This document shows, one piece after another, positions 1 to 6,888 of a stretch of DNA of 15,166 bases (within the stretch, counting starts at the first letter, position 1; the number at the start of each line of letters is the position of its first letter). Below the pieces are notes generated by a model that had not been told where the DNA came from, ran no database searches, and worked only from the letters and a program-made list of their open reading frames with translations. This DNA is from Desulfobacteraceae bacterium. GTDB lineage: Bacteria > Desulfobacterota > Desulfobacteria > Desulfobacterales > SG8-13. The DNA lies in assembly GCA_029287875.1 (NCBI GenBank), contig JARFQH010000381.1, positions 1 to 15,166 on the forward strand, written 5' to 3'. Position numbers and translations under genes: made by a program.

Positions 1-201
1 GCATGGCTGGGTAGCTATGTTCGGAATGGATAACCGCTGAAAGCATCTAAGCGGGAAACCAACCTCAAGATAAGATATCCCTTAAGTGTGGAAACACACT
101 TAACTAAAGACCCCTTGTAGACGACAAGGTTGATAGGCCGGATGTGTAAGCACAGCAATGTGTTCAGCTTACCGGTACTAATCGGTCGTGCGGCTTGGCC
201 A
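1..201 (+). rRNA. 23S ribosomal RNA, 3' end (partial)
   Basis: This is the last ~200 nt of a large-subunit rRNA whose 5' part lies before the window. The segments GTTGATAGGCCGGATGTG and TTACCGGTACTAATCGG are the near-universal 3' terminal region of bacterial 23S rRNA (E. coli has GTTGATAGGCCGGGTGTG and ACCGGTACTAAT). The mature 3' end is placed near the GGCTTGGCC at 192-200 by analogy with the GGCTTAACC end of E. coli; it could be off by several bases. It is followed by an ~80-nt spacer without a tRNA and then 5S rRNA, the normal 23S-5S order. Confidence 0.95.
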
Positions 202-280
202 CAAAATAATTCACACAATCAGACCTTTTGAGGCGACGTTTACATACAAATTGACCTCGTGATTTAAAAGCCTTTAGTTG

Positions 281-396
<116 letters not shown>

Positions 397-408
397 AATT
401 TATTTCAA

Positions 409-447
409 ACCCCGGATGATCCAATTGGACATCCGGGGTATTTTTTT
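409..447 (+). terminator. rrn operon intrinsic terminator
   Basis: A perfect 10-bp stem, ACCCCGGATG (409-418) with CATCCGGGGT (430-439), encloses an 11-nt loop and is followed by A and seven T's (441-447). It starts 12 nt after 5S rRNA and is a textbook rho-independent terminator for the rRNA operon. Confidence 0.85.
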
Positions 448-504
448 GGGCGGCCATTAAAGGTTAAGAGACAATTGCAATCCACACGTGAATATGATAA
501 TATT

Positions 505-518
505 CAATAATATTATTG
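505..518. promoter_or_regulatory. 14-bp AT-rich palindrome upstream of the histidine kinase
   Basis: CAATAATATTATTG is a perfect 14-bp palindrome inside an AT-rich stretch (about 490-530), between the rrn terminator and the kinase gene. It could be an operator or simply part of an AT-rich promoter region. A TTGCAA (474-479) with a GATAAT 15 bp later is a weak promoter candidate just upstream. Function is not shown. Confidence 0.25.
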
Positions 519-607
519 GATTAAATATCTTCCCGCGGTAACTGGCCATCATCTTAATTGATTCACCAGAGTCCCTGACGCGATATCTTGCGATTGTAAA
601 CTTCTGG

Positions 608-636
608 GATGCAACGCCGATGGGTGCGTTGCCATC
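608..636 (+). promoter_or_regulatory. Leader hairpin before the histidine kinase
   Basis: GATGCAACGC (608-617) pairs with GCGTTGCCATC (626-636), giving ten base pairs with one bulged C and an 8-nt loop. It is followed by TTTAAA, too short a T-run for a confident terminator. It ends 28 nt before the preferred TTG start, and the ATG of a 15-codon upstream ORF (620-667) lies in its loop. It could affect translation of the kinase; this is inference from position. Confidence 0.3.
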
Positions 637-663
637 TTTAAACGAACCGTGCTTGAGGTGGCC

Positions 664-2247
664 TTGATCGCCCGCAGTTTGAAATCGAATATCCTGATCA
701 ATTTGGTGGTACTGTTGTCTAGCGGGACAATTCTTCTTGCTGTTGTCGCGATGATCACGCACCACCGCGATGTGTTGCGATCGGAAATCGACAAAATAAA
801 CCTGATTCTAACCGCGCTCGACGAAAGTGTGTTCCGTGTGCCCCCGCCGGGCGATGCCGCTACCGCTCCCTGGCCTGTTTCTTCACTTTTCGCGCAAGCC
901 AAAATTGATTGTACCGTTGCGGTCGATCGCTTCGCCAAACCGCTTTTGGATCAAGGAACGGGCGGCAACCTGAAGCAAGAGCTGCGGGCATGTGTTCATT
1001 CCGCGCTTAAAACCGGACGCCGGGAGCTCTGTTTTTCCGGGCAGACCTGGGGTATTTTCTGGCTGCAGGACCATTACCTGATGGTTGCCAACCCCCATTT
1101 TAAAGGGGGCGTTGTTGACGGTGCGATCGGTGCGGCCACTAATCTCGAAGAAGTATATCAAGCCGAAAGACGGTCCCAAAAGATCTTTCTCATATACGGT
1201 GTCATCAACGTAGCGATCCTTGCCGCTATCGGTGTTTACCGCATTACCAAACTCTATTTGTATCCGTTGCAACGATTGGCCGGACGCGCGGAAGACTACC
1301 GTGAGGAAGACACCGGCATGATTTTTGCGGTGCGAAAGGGAGACAACGAACTTCACCAGCTCTCGAAGTCTCTCAACCTCATGCTGGAGCGTATTGCCGC
1401 AGACAAGCAAAAACTGCGCGCGACGGTTACCTCTCTTGAAAAAGCCAACGCAGACCTTCAAAAAGCCCAGCAGGAAATTATCCGAGCTGAGAAGCTGGCT
1501 TCCGTCGGGCGCCTGTCAGCCGGCATTGCCCACGAGATCGGCAATCCGATCGGTATCGTCATGGGCTATCTGGACCTGCTCAAGCAGGAAGACGGTGATA
1601 TCGATGAGACCGAAAAACGAGACTACATCCGCCGTACGGGGGAAGAGATCTGCCGGATCAACACGATTATCCGGCAGTTGCTCGATTTGTCACGTCCGTC
1701 GACCGAGGGCGCAACGGCGATACACGTTCACGATGTTATCACCGATGTCTCGGATGTCGTCCGCTTCGAGCCGAAGGTGGCAAACATCGACATTCGCCTG
1801 AACCTGGAAGCAAGAAATGATTGTGTCACCGCGGATCCCAACCAACTGCGCCAGGTTTTTTTGAACCTGATTCTAAACGCCGTGGATGCCATCGCTTCGA
1901 AATCATCGAACGGCGAAGGACGCCTCCGCATCCGGTCGACGGTTGCTAACCGCAAAAGCGGTTCGAACGATTCCATAAACGCTGCCGACCAACAGGTGCT
2001 GGAAATAGCGGTGATCGACAATGGCGTTGGTATAACGCCTGAAAACATCGCCGATATCTTTGATCCTTTTTTTACGACCAAGGAACCGGGCAAGGGCACC
2101 GGACTCGGGCTTTCGGTCAGTTTCATGATCTTAGAAAGCCTCGGCGGCAAGATTTCGGCTGCCAGCAAGCTCGGCGAAGGCACGACGATGCGCGTGAGAT
2201 TGCCGCTGAGCGCGCCAACCCGTCTACCCGGACCCATCAATAGTTGA
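664..2247 (+). CDS. Membrane sensor histidine kinase (NtrB/AtoS-like, HAMP)
   Basis: Inner-membrane histidine kinase that should autophosphorylate in response to a signal and phosphorylate the response regulator encoded next. Numbering from TTG-664 (527 aa): TM1 about 7-33, an extracytoplasmic sensor region about 34-172 that I do not recognise, TM2 about 173-193, HAMP about 194-250, then a short coiled coil. The HisKA H-box SAGIAHEIGNP carries the phospho-acceptor His290. The ATPase domain shows the N-box (NLILNAVDAI, Asn405), the G1 box VIDNGVGI (452-454), the F-box DPFFTTKEPGKG and the G2 box GTGLGLS (478-484), so all catalytic motifs are intact. I chose TTG-664 because GAGG (655-658) sits 5 nt before it. 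GTG-649 gives a five-residue longer protein but has no Shine-Dalgarno. A 15-codon upstream ORF ends in a TTGA overlap with this start. Ligand and exact subfamily are unknown. Confidence 0.92.
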   Translation: MIARSLKSNILINLVVLLSSGTILLAVVAMITHHRDVLRSEIDKINLILTALDESVFRVPPPGDAATAPWPVSSLFAQAKIDCTVAVDRFAKPLLDQGTGGNLKQELRACVHSALKTGRRELCFSGQTWGIFWLQDHYLMVANPHFKGGVVDGAIGAATNLEEVYQAERRSQKIFLIYGVINVAILAAIGVYRITKLYLYPLQRLAGRAEDYREEDTGMIFAVRKGDNELHQLSKSLNLMLERIAADKQKLRATVTSLEKANADLQKAQQEIIRAEKLASVGRLSAGIAHEIGNPIGIVMGYLDLLKQEDGDIDETEKRDYIRRTGEEICRINTIIRQLLDLSRPSTEGATAIHVHDVITDVSDVVRFEPKVANIDIRLNLEARNDCVTADPNQLRQVFLNLILNAVDAIASKSSNGEGRLRIRSTVANRKSGSNDSINAADQQVLEIAVIDNGVGITPENIADIFDPFFTTKEPGKGTGLGLSVSFMILESLGGKISAASKLGEGTTMRVRLPLSAPTRLPGPINS

Positions 2248-2430
2248 TGGCTTGCCATTGCCACGGTATTCCGCTGTCAATGGCTCTTCTTGCCTGCCCG
2301 CCGTAGCCGCTCTGCGGTGTCCCACAAGCGGCGCAGACATGCAGCGGGTATGCAGTTATCCCAATTGAATTGATTTTGCACTAAATGACGAGTTCCAGGA
2401 TTGGAAAACCGAATGACACTCAACCGCCCC

Positions 2431-2461
2431 CCGGCTGGATACAGATTCAGCCGGTTAGGGG
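2431..2461 (+). promoter_or_regulatory. Hairpin in the leader of the response regulator gene
   Basis: CCGGCTG (2431-2437) and CAGCCGG (2448-2454) form a perfect 7-bp stem with a 10-nt loop. Flanking CCCC (2427-2430) and GGGG (2458-2461) can extend it after a small bulge. It ends just before the ribosome-binding region (GGAG 2465-2468) of the gene at 2480, and no T-run follows. It may modulate translation, or act as an RNA-processing or stability element, in the 232-nt gap between kinase and regulator. Confidence 0.3.
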
Positions 2462-2479
2462 GCCGGAGAGCAGGTCTTT

Positions 2480-3889
2480 ATGATGGACAAATCACTCTCA
2501 CCGGCATGTGGACAAGGTCCGCGGCGACTGCTCGTGATCGACGACGAAAGTAATATGCGGCACATGCTGGCGGCCATGCTGAAGAATTCAGGTTACTCAG
2601 TCGACACGGCCGCAGAGGGGCTCGAAGGAATGAAAATGCTGGAGCGATCCTCCTACGATTTTATCCTCTGCGACATCAAGATGCCAAAGATGGACGGAAT
2701 GACGTTCCTTAAGACCGCCGGAGATTTGGTCGAGCACTCGACCGTTATCATGATGTCGGCCTACGGTACCGTTGAGACGGCGATAGAAGCCATGAAACTG
2801 GGTGCATATGACTATATTTCAAAACCGTTCAAAAGTGATGAAGTCACCCTCACCCTCAAAAAGGCCGAAGAGCGCGAACGGTTAAAGAAAGAAAACAGCT
2901 TTCTGCGGGAGCGAATCAGAAACATCCAGGCCGACAACCGTTTCGATCGCATGGTGGGTCAGAGCAAAGCCATGCAAGCGGTGTTCGAACTGGCCAAAAA
3001 AGTCGCCCGGCACAATACCACCGTGCTGATTACGGGTGAGAGCGGGACCGGTAAAGAGCTTATCGCTCGCGGCATCCATTTTTACAGTGAAAGGGCCGAC
3101 GGCCGTCTCGTACCGGTCAATTGTGGCGGGATCCCCGAAAATCTTCTCGAAAGCGAAATGTTCGGGTACAAAAAGGGGGCTTTTACCGGCGCGGACCGTG
3201 ATAAAGCCGGACTTTTCGAAGCGGCTGAGGGTGGAACGCTGTTTCTGGATGAAATCGGCGAATTGCCTCTGTCCTTGCAGGTCAAGCTATTGCGGGTGCT
3301 GCAGGAGAGCGAGGTTCGACCGGTCGGAGACCCAAAAACACACAAGGTCGATGTCCGGGTGATTACGGCGACGGCAAAGAATCTGGAGGCGGAAATGCAG
3401 AAGGGGACCTTTCGCGAGGATTTGTTTTACCGCCTCAACGTAATGCAAATTCACCTGCCGTCACTCAGAGAGCGGACCGAGGATATCCCGCCTCTTTGTC
3501 AGCTTTTTATCGAGCGTTTCAACGGCGAGTTGAAAAAGAACATTGCCTCCATCACTCCGGCGGCTATGTCCTTCATAATGAAACATCCGTGGCCGGGTAA
3601 TGTCCGTGAGCTGGAAAATGTGATCCAGAGGGCGGTGGTGCTGGCCGAACAAGACGTTCTGTTGCCTGAGCACCTTCCCGGCAGCATCGTCACGGGGCTT
3701 GAAAACGGTCATCTCGACACTCTTTCCGAGGGTTTCTCCCTGAAAGAGGCCCAGCGAAGACTGGAAAAAAAACTCATCGTTAAAGCGCTTACGGAAACCG
3801 GCGGAAATCGAAGTCGCGCCGCGCGCCTGCTTGAAATCAGCCATCCCTCTCTTCTCAGCAAAATAAAGACGTATCGCATCGACCTTTAA
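2480..3889 (+). CDS. Sigma-54-dependent NtrC-family response regulator
   Basis: Transcription activator that, once phosphorylated, remodels sigma-54 RNA polymerase by ATP hydrolysis. In 469 residues: receiver domain about 15-130 with the acidic pair Asp21/Asp22, phospho-acceptor Asp65 (ILCDIKMP) and Lys115 (SKPF). The AAA+ domain (about 157-395) has Walker A GESGTGKE (186-193), the sigma-54 contact loop GAFTGA (233-238) and Walker B GGTLFLDEIG (251-260). A Fis-type helix-turn-helix lies at about 428-465 (GGNRSRAARLLEISHPSLLSKI). All motifs are intact and length is normal. Start is ATG-2480 with GGAG 11 nt upstream; the adjacent ATG-2483 is equally possible. It follows the kinase in the same direction after a 232-nt gap and is presumably its partner. 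The target promoter is not visible here. It resembles the AtoC/ZraR type, but I cannot assign an ortholog. Confidence 0.94.
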   Translation: MMDKSLSPACGQGPRRLLVIDDESNMRHMLAAMLKNSGYSVDTAAEGLEGMKMLERSSYDFILCDIKMPKMDGMTFLKTAGDLVEHSTVIMMSAYGTVETAIEAMKLGAYDYISKPFKSDEVTLTLKKAEERERLKKENSFLRERIRNIQADNRFDRMVGQSKAMQAVFELAKKVARHNTTVLITGESGTGKELIARGIHFYSERADGRLVPVNCGGIPENLLESEMFGYKKGAFTGADRDKAGLFEAAEGGTLFLDEIGELPLSLQVKLLRVLQESEVRPVGDPKTHKVDVRVITATAKNLEAEMQKGTFREDLFYRLNVMQIHLPSLRERTEDIPPLCQLFIERFNGELKKNIASITPAAMSFIMKHPWPGNVRELENVIQRAVVLAEQDVLLPEHLPGSIVTGLENGHLDTLSEGFSLKEAQRRLEKKLIVKALTETGGNRSRAARLLEISHPSLLSKIKTYRIDL

Positions 3890-3947
3890 AAGCGATTTAT
3901 AGAATTGAATACCGTTTGACGGCTGGGTGATCAACGGAGGGAATAAA

Positions 3948-3986
3948 ATGGTTCGCGACAACCCGACAATATTCAGGAATAATTGA
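3948..3986 (+). CDS. Possible 12-codon micro-ORF with strong ribosome-binding site
   Basis: After the response regulator there is ACGGAGGGAATAAAATG: a near-consensus GGAGGG 6 nt before an ATG. The reading frame (MVRDNPTIFRNN) stops at TGA 3984-3986. So strong a Shine-Dalgarno on so short a frame suggests either a translated small peptide or the remnant 5' end of a lost gene. No similar protein is known to me. It lies between the regulator and the convergent ihfA gene, 58 nt past the regulator's stop. Confidence 0.25.
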   Translation: MVRDNPTIFRNN

Positions 3987-4063
3987 CGGATGCTTCAGAG
4001 TGGTGGTTGATTCATCGCGGTTTAACCGGATTTCGCGCGGTGACGTCATTTAAAAACAGGCGC

Positions 4064-4090
4064 AAAAGATCAGTCCGACCGGTTGATCTT
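4064..4090 (-). terminator. Possible weak terminator of ihfA
   Basis: On the minus strand, AAGATCA and TGATCTT form a perfect 7-bp stem (4090-4084 with 4072-4066) around an 11-nt loop, running into TTTT at 4067-4064. A second T5 occurs shortly after. The stem overlaps the ihfA stop codon (4072-4070). It is AT-rich and short, so only a modest candidate. Confidence 0.35.
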
Positions 4091-4354
4091 GTTTCTCAGT
4101 TTTCCTGAACATTTGAACGTTACGACCTTACGCTCCCGCAGAATCAGGTCTGATCCGGTCGCCGGATTGCGGCCTCGCCTTTTGTTCTTTTCTTTGACAC
4201 AGAATTTCCCGAAACCGGAAATCAGTACGTCTTCCCCGCGTTCCAGTGTGTTTTTTATTATTTCCAGAAGAGATTCAACGATGTCGACCGATTTTTTCTT
4301 GGTGAAACCGAGCTCATGCACCGCCGTGACGATTTCGTTCTTGGTCAACGCCAT
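4070..4354 (-). CDS. ihfA: Integration host factor alpha subunit-like (HU/IHF family)
   Basis: Small nucleoid DNA-bending protein of 94 aa. The start MALTKNEIV and the core match IhfA: SGFGKF (46-51), the beta-arm RRGRNPATG with the DNA-intercalating Pro64, then KVVTF..SGKLRNKIN. The length is normal for IHF/HU subunits. It would bind as a dimer, with IhfB or alone, and bend DNA at recombination sites and sigma-54 promoters, which fits the NtrC-type regulator convergent with it. The start is fixed by GAGGAGGTG 2 nt upstream (4365-4357), an unusually strong ribosome-binding site. A TTGACC -35 lies further upstream. HU itself is the alternative, but the GRNPATG arm and the N-terminus favour IHF alpha. 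Confidence 0.9.
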   Translation of the reverse strand: MALTKNEIVTAVHELGFTKKKSVDIVESLLEIIKNTLERGEDVLISGFGKFCVKEKNKRRGRNPATGSDLILRERKVVTFKCSGKLRNKINRSD

Positions 4355-4409
4355 AGCACCTCCTCAATTCGCGTGGTCGATTTGGGGTTTTTTGTACTGG
4401 TTATTCGTT

Positions 4410-4438
4410 TCATTAATGGAGTTAAACACGAAGGTCAA
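4410..4438 (-). promoter_or_regulatory. Putative sigma-70-type promoter of ihfA
   Basis: On the minus strand TTGACC (4438-4433) is followed after 17 bp by TAATGA (4415-4410). The -35 is good and the -10 poor. It would give a leader of about 50 nt before the ihfA start. The surrounding 4373-4496 is AT-rich and holds no ORF. Confidence 0.3.
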
Positions 4439-4496
4439 CATTTATTTTTGTTGGACTTCAGATTGAAAACTTAAGCATATCAAGAGTATCAAGCTG

Positions 4497-4688
4497 TCAG
4501 GGAGATTGGGAACCCTCCTGGAGGGAGTCATCAACGGCCGGGGCCGGATCATCTTTCTCGTTACCGGAGGGGTCTGCTTCCGGGGCATTCAGCGGGACAA
4601 CGCTTTCGATTTTTTTCATGGTTGTGTTGATTTTGGCGACAATGTCGTCAATTTCGGTCTTGAGTCGGGAATCGTCCATATCGATCAT
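4497..4688 (-). CDS. Small acidic coiled-coil hypothetical protein
   Basis: A 63-residue protein that I do not recognise. The N-terminal half (MIDMDDSRLKTEIDDIVAKI, continuing NTTMKKIESVV) looks like an amphipathic or coiled-coil helix. The C-terminal half is low-complexity, acidic and Pro/Ser-rich and probably disordered. I chose ATG-4688 because GGAG (4701-4698) lies 9 nt upstream. The same frame extends to an ATG at 4751 (84 aa), but the extra residues look like non-coding translation and lack a good ribosome-binding site. ATG-4688 overlaps, as ATGA, the stop of a 30-codon upstream ORF that begins at 4777. It sits between a SeqA-like gene and ihfA, all in the same direction. A frameshift joining the upstream ORF to this one is an alternative. 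Confidence 0.55.
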   Translation of the reverse strand: MIDMDDSRLKTEIDDIVAKINTTMKKIESVVPLNAPEADPSGNEKDDPAPAVDDSLQEGSQSP

Positions 4689-4777
4689 ATCAAAAATCTC
4701 CGTAGAAGGACCCGACGTTGACGGCCGCCCGCCTGCTGCACGCGGAACCATTCGGGCGGATCCTTTAATTCAAACAT
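4685..4777 (-). CDS. Possible 30-codon upstream ORF coupled to the small acidic protein
   Basis: An ATG at 4777 opens a frame beginning MFELKDPPEWFRVQQ and ending RRFLI, with TGA at 4687-4685 overlapping the next ATG (ATGA). A TTGACA-type promoter lies so close that its transcript would have a leader of only about 4-6 nt. The first residues look protein-like; the Arg-rich end does not. It may be a translationally coupled leader peptide, or the true N-terminus of the downstream protein separated by a frameshift. Confidence 0.3.
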   Translation of the reverse strand: MFELKDPPEWFRVQQAGGRQRRVLLRRFLI

Positions 4778-4787
4778 GGTAAGTACC

Positions 4788-4816
4788 TAAATATACATAA
4801 ATAAATTATATGTCAA
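4788..4816 (-). promoter_or_regulatory. Putative promoter with consensus -35 (TTGACA)
   Basis: On the minus strand a perfect TTGACA (4816-4811) is followed by an AT-rich spacer and either TATATT at 15-bp spacing (4795-4790) or TATTTA at 17-bp spacing (4793-4788). Start of transcription would be about 4781-4783, immediately before the ATG at 4777 and about 95 nt before the start of the 63-aa gene. Confidence 0.45.
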
Positions 4817-4900
4817 GACGCTTGTCCGGGTCCCATACGACCGTTAAGGTAAATCGGGGCTTGGCGCGACGCCGGAATGGCCGGGAGGTGCCGCCGCAAC

Positions 4901-5407
4901 TCACAGCTCGAGGGCGGGCTCGGGCACTTTTTCATCATTTGTGGAATCCCCTGCGGCAGCGGCCAGCGGGTTGCCCGCCAATGTCTCAAAGTAAAGATCG
5001 ATGATACTGCTGTGGCTCGTAAATTTTTGTTTCAGAAGTTTCTTAAACTGCGCGTAGCCTATTTCATCGAAAAGTTGGTCGATTTCGTGGGCGCGCTTGT
5101 TCAACTGACGGCAATACTTATCGGTCACGGTTTGGGGTGCTGTCCCCCGTCTTTCCGCGACCTTGTGCGTCGCTTCAACCCGGGAACAGCCGTTCGCTTC
5201 GATTTCGTAAAGCACTTCGAAAATTTGAGACAACGCCTTCGGAACCCCTTTGATGTCGATGACGCTGAGCGGTGCAACGTCGTCCCGGTCGTCTTCGTCG
5301 AGCAGCAGCCGGCGAAGGACGGAATTGGGTGTATCGACAAAAGGTTCGGTAAACTGTTTCAAGTGGTTCCAGACGTCTGCGTCGATTTCAATCAAATGCA
5401 TCTCCAT
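4901..5407 (-). CDS. SeqA-N-like ribbon-helix-helix DNA-binding protein
   Basis: 168 aa, predicted cytoplasmic DNA-binding protein. Residues 3-37 (MHLIEIDADVWNHL then NSVLRRLL) resemble the N-terminal ribbon-helix-helix domain of SeqA (E. coli MKTIEVDDELYSYI, ILRRML). This suggests dimerisation and operator or hemimethylated-DNA related functions. Residues 54-128 form a second, helical domain (IFEVLYEI, SRVEATHKVAERRG, APQTVTDKYCRQL) that reads like a helix-turn-helix; I cannot name its family. The tail (145-168) is Ala/acidic and probably disordered. Start ATG-5407 has AGGGAG about 10 nt upstream; ATG-5401 is a close alternative. A TATACT -10 and a 12-bp palindrome upstream suggest autoregulation. 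The SeqA C-terminal GATC-binding domain is not evident, so a true SeqA role in replication is unlikely to be simply inherited. Confidence 0.75.
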   Translation of the reverse strand: MEMHLIEIDADVWNHLKQFTEPFVDTPNSVLRRLLLDEDDRDDVAPLSVIDIKGVPKALSQIFEVLYEIEANGCSRVEATHKVAERRGTAPQTVTDKYCRQLNKRAHEIDQLFDEIGYAQFKKLLKQKFTSHSSIIDLYFETLAGNPLAAAAGDSTNDEKVPEPALEL

Positions 5408-5441
5408 GGCAAGGTCGCTCCCTGTAAGTTACTATCCTGCA

Positions 5442-5472
5442 TTAGTATACTAAAATTACGTTAGCATTTCAT
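5442..5472 (-). promoter_or_regulatory. Promoter with overlapping 12-bp palindromic operator
   Basis: On the minus strand ATGAAA (5472-5467) and TATACT (5449-5444) are separated by 17 bp, a reasonable sigma-70-type promoter for the SeqA-like gene. The perfect palindrome TTAGTATACTAA (5442-5453) covers the -10 box. A ribbon-helix-helix repressor binding there would block its own transcription; that link is inference. Confidence 0.45.
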
Positions 5473-5490
5473 GTACTTTTTCGCGGGACC

Positions 5491-6888
5491 TTAGCCGAAC
5501 GAGGACGGCATGGTTCCGGTGTCGGACAGACGGGCCGCTTCGGCGCGGCCCTTTTTTTCGTCTACGAAGTAAAACAGAATGCCGCCGATGATAAACAGCA
5601 GAGCAACCGAGCCGATGCTCCAGCGCGATGCCACTTGGCCGTAGTGTACCAAGTCGGCCGCCGAGGGTGCCGGAGGCAGAAGGATGCGTTTGACGGTCAA
5701 GCCGACCAGGCCCATCAGCGACGGCCCGATGATCGTGGCGAATTTACCCAGCATGTTGTAAAACCCGAAATATTCGGCCGTTCGGTGTCTGGGAATCAAT
5801 CGCGCATAATACGACCGGCTGAGGGCCTGAATTCCGCCTTGAACCAGTCCGATCATGACCGCCAGGATGTAAAATTCGGCTTTCCTGGTCACCATCGTAC
5901 CCCAAAGGGTTATCAGCAAGTAGGATCCAATAGCCAAGAAGATAGCCCTGCGAACACCCACGGCTTCACCCAGCTTGCCGAATCCGAGGGCCGCCGGAAA
6001 ACCGACAAATTGCACCACCAGAAGTGCACCAATGAGGTCGTTGGCCTGAAAGCCGAGGGCCAACCCGTAGTCGACCGCCATGCGGATGATGGTGTCGACA
6101 CCGTCGATGTAAAACCAATAGGCCATCAGAAACAGAAAAACGGTTTTTAAGCGGCGGAAATTCCGCAGCGTTTTGCCGATTTGTTGAATTCCTGAAAAAA
6201 CGGCATTGCGGGTCCCGGTTGGCGATGGCCGGTAGGCGACCTCGGGCACCCAGTAGACGGTAAAAAGGGTGAAGCCGCCCCACCAAAGCGCGACCGTGAG
6301 AAAAGCATACCGAACCGCGGTGGCGGCATCCGGCAGTCCGAAGCGCTCCGGCATCAAGGTCATCAGCACGTTGACCAGGAACAGCAATCCGCCGCCCAGG
6401 TACCCCATGGCATAGCCCAAGCTCGATACATAATCGATGCGGGTTTCCGAGGCCACTGCCGGCAGCAGGGCATCGTAAAAGACGATCGATCCCGAGAACC
6501 CGACGATAGCGGTGACATAAAGTAGAATCGCCCATTCCCACTGGCCTTTTCCCACCAGGAAAAGACCGGCGGTCATGATGACGCCAAGGTAAGCAAAGAG
6601 TATCAGAAATTTCTTACGCACCGAGGCTTTGTCCGCAATGGCGCCCAGCACCGGTGCCAATATCGCGACGATCAGGCTGGCGACGGAATTTCCCAGGCCC
6701 AGTTGTGCCGTACTAACGTTGGGGTCGGTCCCCTGGCTCCAGTATTGCTTGAAAAAAAGCGGGAAGAATCCTGCCATGACCGTTGTCGCAAAAGCCGAAT
6801 TGGCCCAGTCGTACAACGCCCACCCCCAGACGGCCTTGCGGTCGTCAGGTGTGGTAGCATCAGCAGGTGATGAAGGGATGGGTGCCAT
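5491..6888 (-). CDS. MFS transporter, UMF1/Atg22-like family
   Basis: 465-aa inner-membrane transporter with about 12 membrane segments. The N-terminal signature ALYDWANSAFATTVMAGFFP (24-43) is characteristic of the UMF1 (Atg22-like) branch of the major facilitator superfamily. The MFS loop motif GAIADKASVRKKF (82-94) and its second-half counterpart GFGKLGEAVGVRRAIF (302-317) are present. Fungal Atg22 exports amino acids from the vacuole; bacterial members are mostly uncharacterised, so the substrate is unknown. The start ATG overlaps the stop of the upstream activase gene as TGATG, and no strong ribosome-binding site is seen, so translation is probably coupled to that gene. This suggests one transcript and a shared pathway, with the transporter possibly moving an acid that the activase-dependent enzyme uses or makes. 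The C-terminal tail is short and polar. Confidence 0.88.
   Translation of the reverse strand: MAPIPSSPADATTPDDRKAVWGWALYDWANSAFATTVMAGFFPLFFKQYWSQGTDPNVSTAQLGLGNSVASLIVAILAPVLGAIADKASVRKKFLILFAYLGVIMTAGLFLVGKGQWEWAILLYVTAIVGFSGSIVFYDALLPAVASETRIDYVSSLGYAMGYLGGGLLFLVNVLMTLMPERFGLPDAATAVRYAFLTVALWWGGFTLFTVYWVPEVAYRPSPTGTRNAVFSGIQQIGKTLRNFRRLKTVFLFLMAYWFYIDGVDTIIRMAVDYGLALGFQANDLIGALLVVQFVGFPAALGFGKLGEAVGVRRAIFLAIGSYLLITLWGTMVTRKAEFYILAVMIGLVQGGIQALSRSYYARLIPRHRTAEYFGFYNMLGKFATIIGPSLMGLVGLTVKRILLPPAPSAADLVHYGQVASRWSIGSVALLFIIGGILFYFVDEKKGRAEAARLSDTGTMPSSFG

Noticed and set aside
202..280. Possible tRNA in the 23S-5S spacer
   Set aside because: The spacer is only about 80 nt and shows no TTCGA-type T-loop or cloverleaf.
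1325..1801. 158-codon + strand frame inside the histidine kinase
   Set aside because: It is in a different frame of a gene whose HAMP and HisKA motifs are unmistakable; its translation is Ser/Arg-rich out-of-frame sequence.
2248..2262. Sigma-54 promoter-like TGGC...TTGC just after the kinase stop, before the response regulator
   Set aside because: The distance between GG and GC is one base shorter than the -24/-12 consensus, which is normally fatal to sigma-54 recognition.
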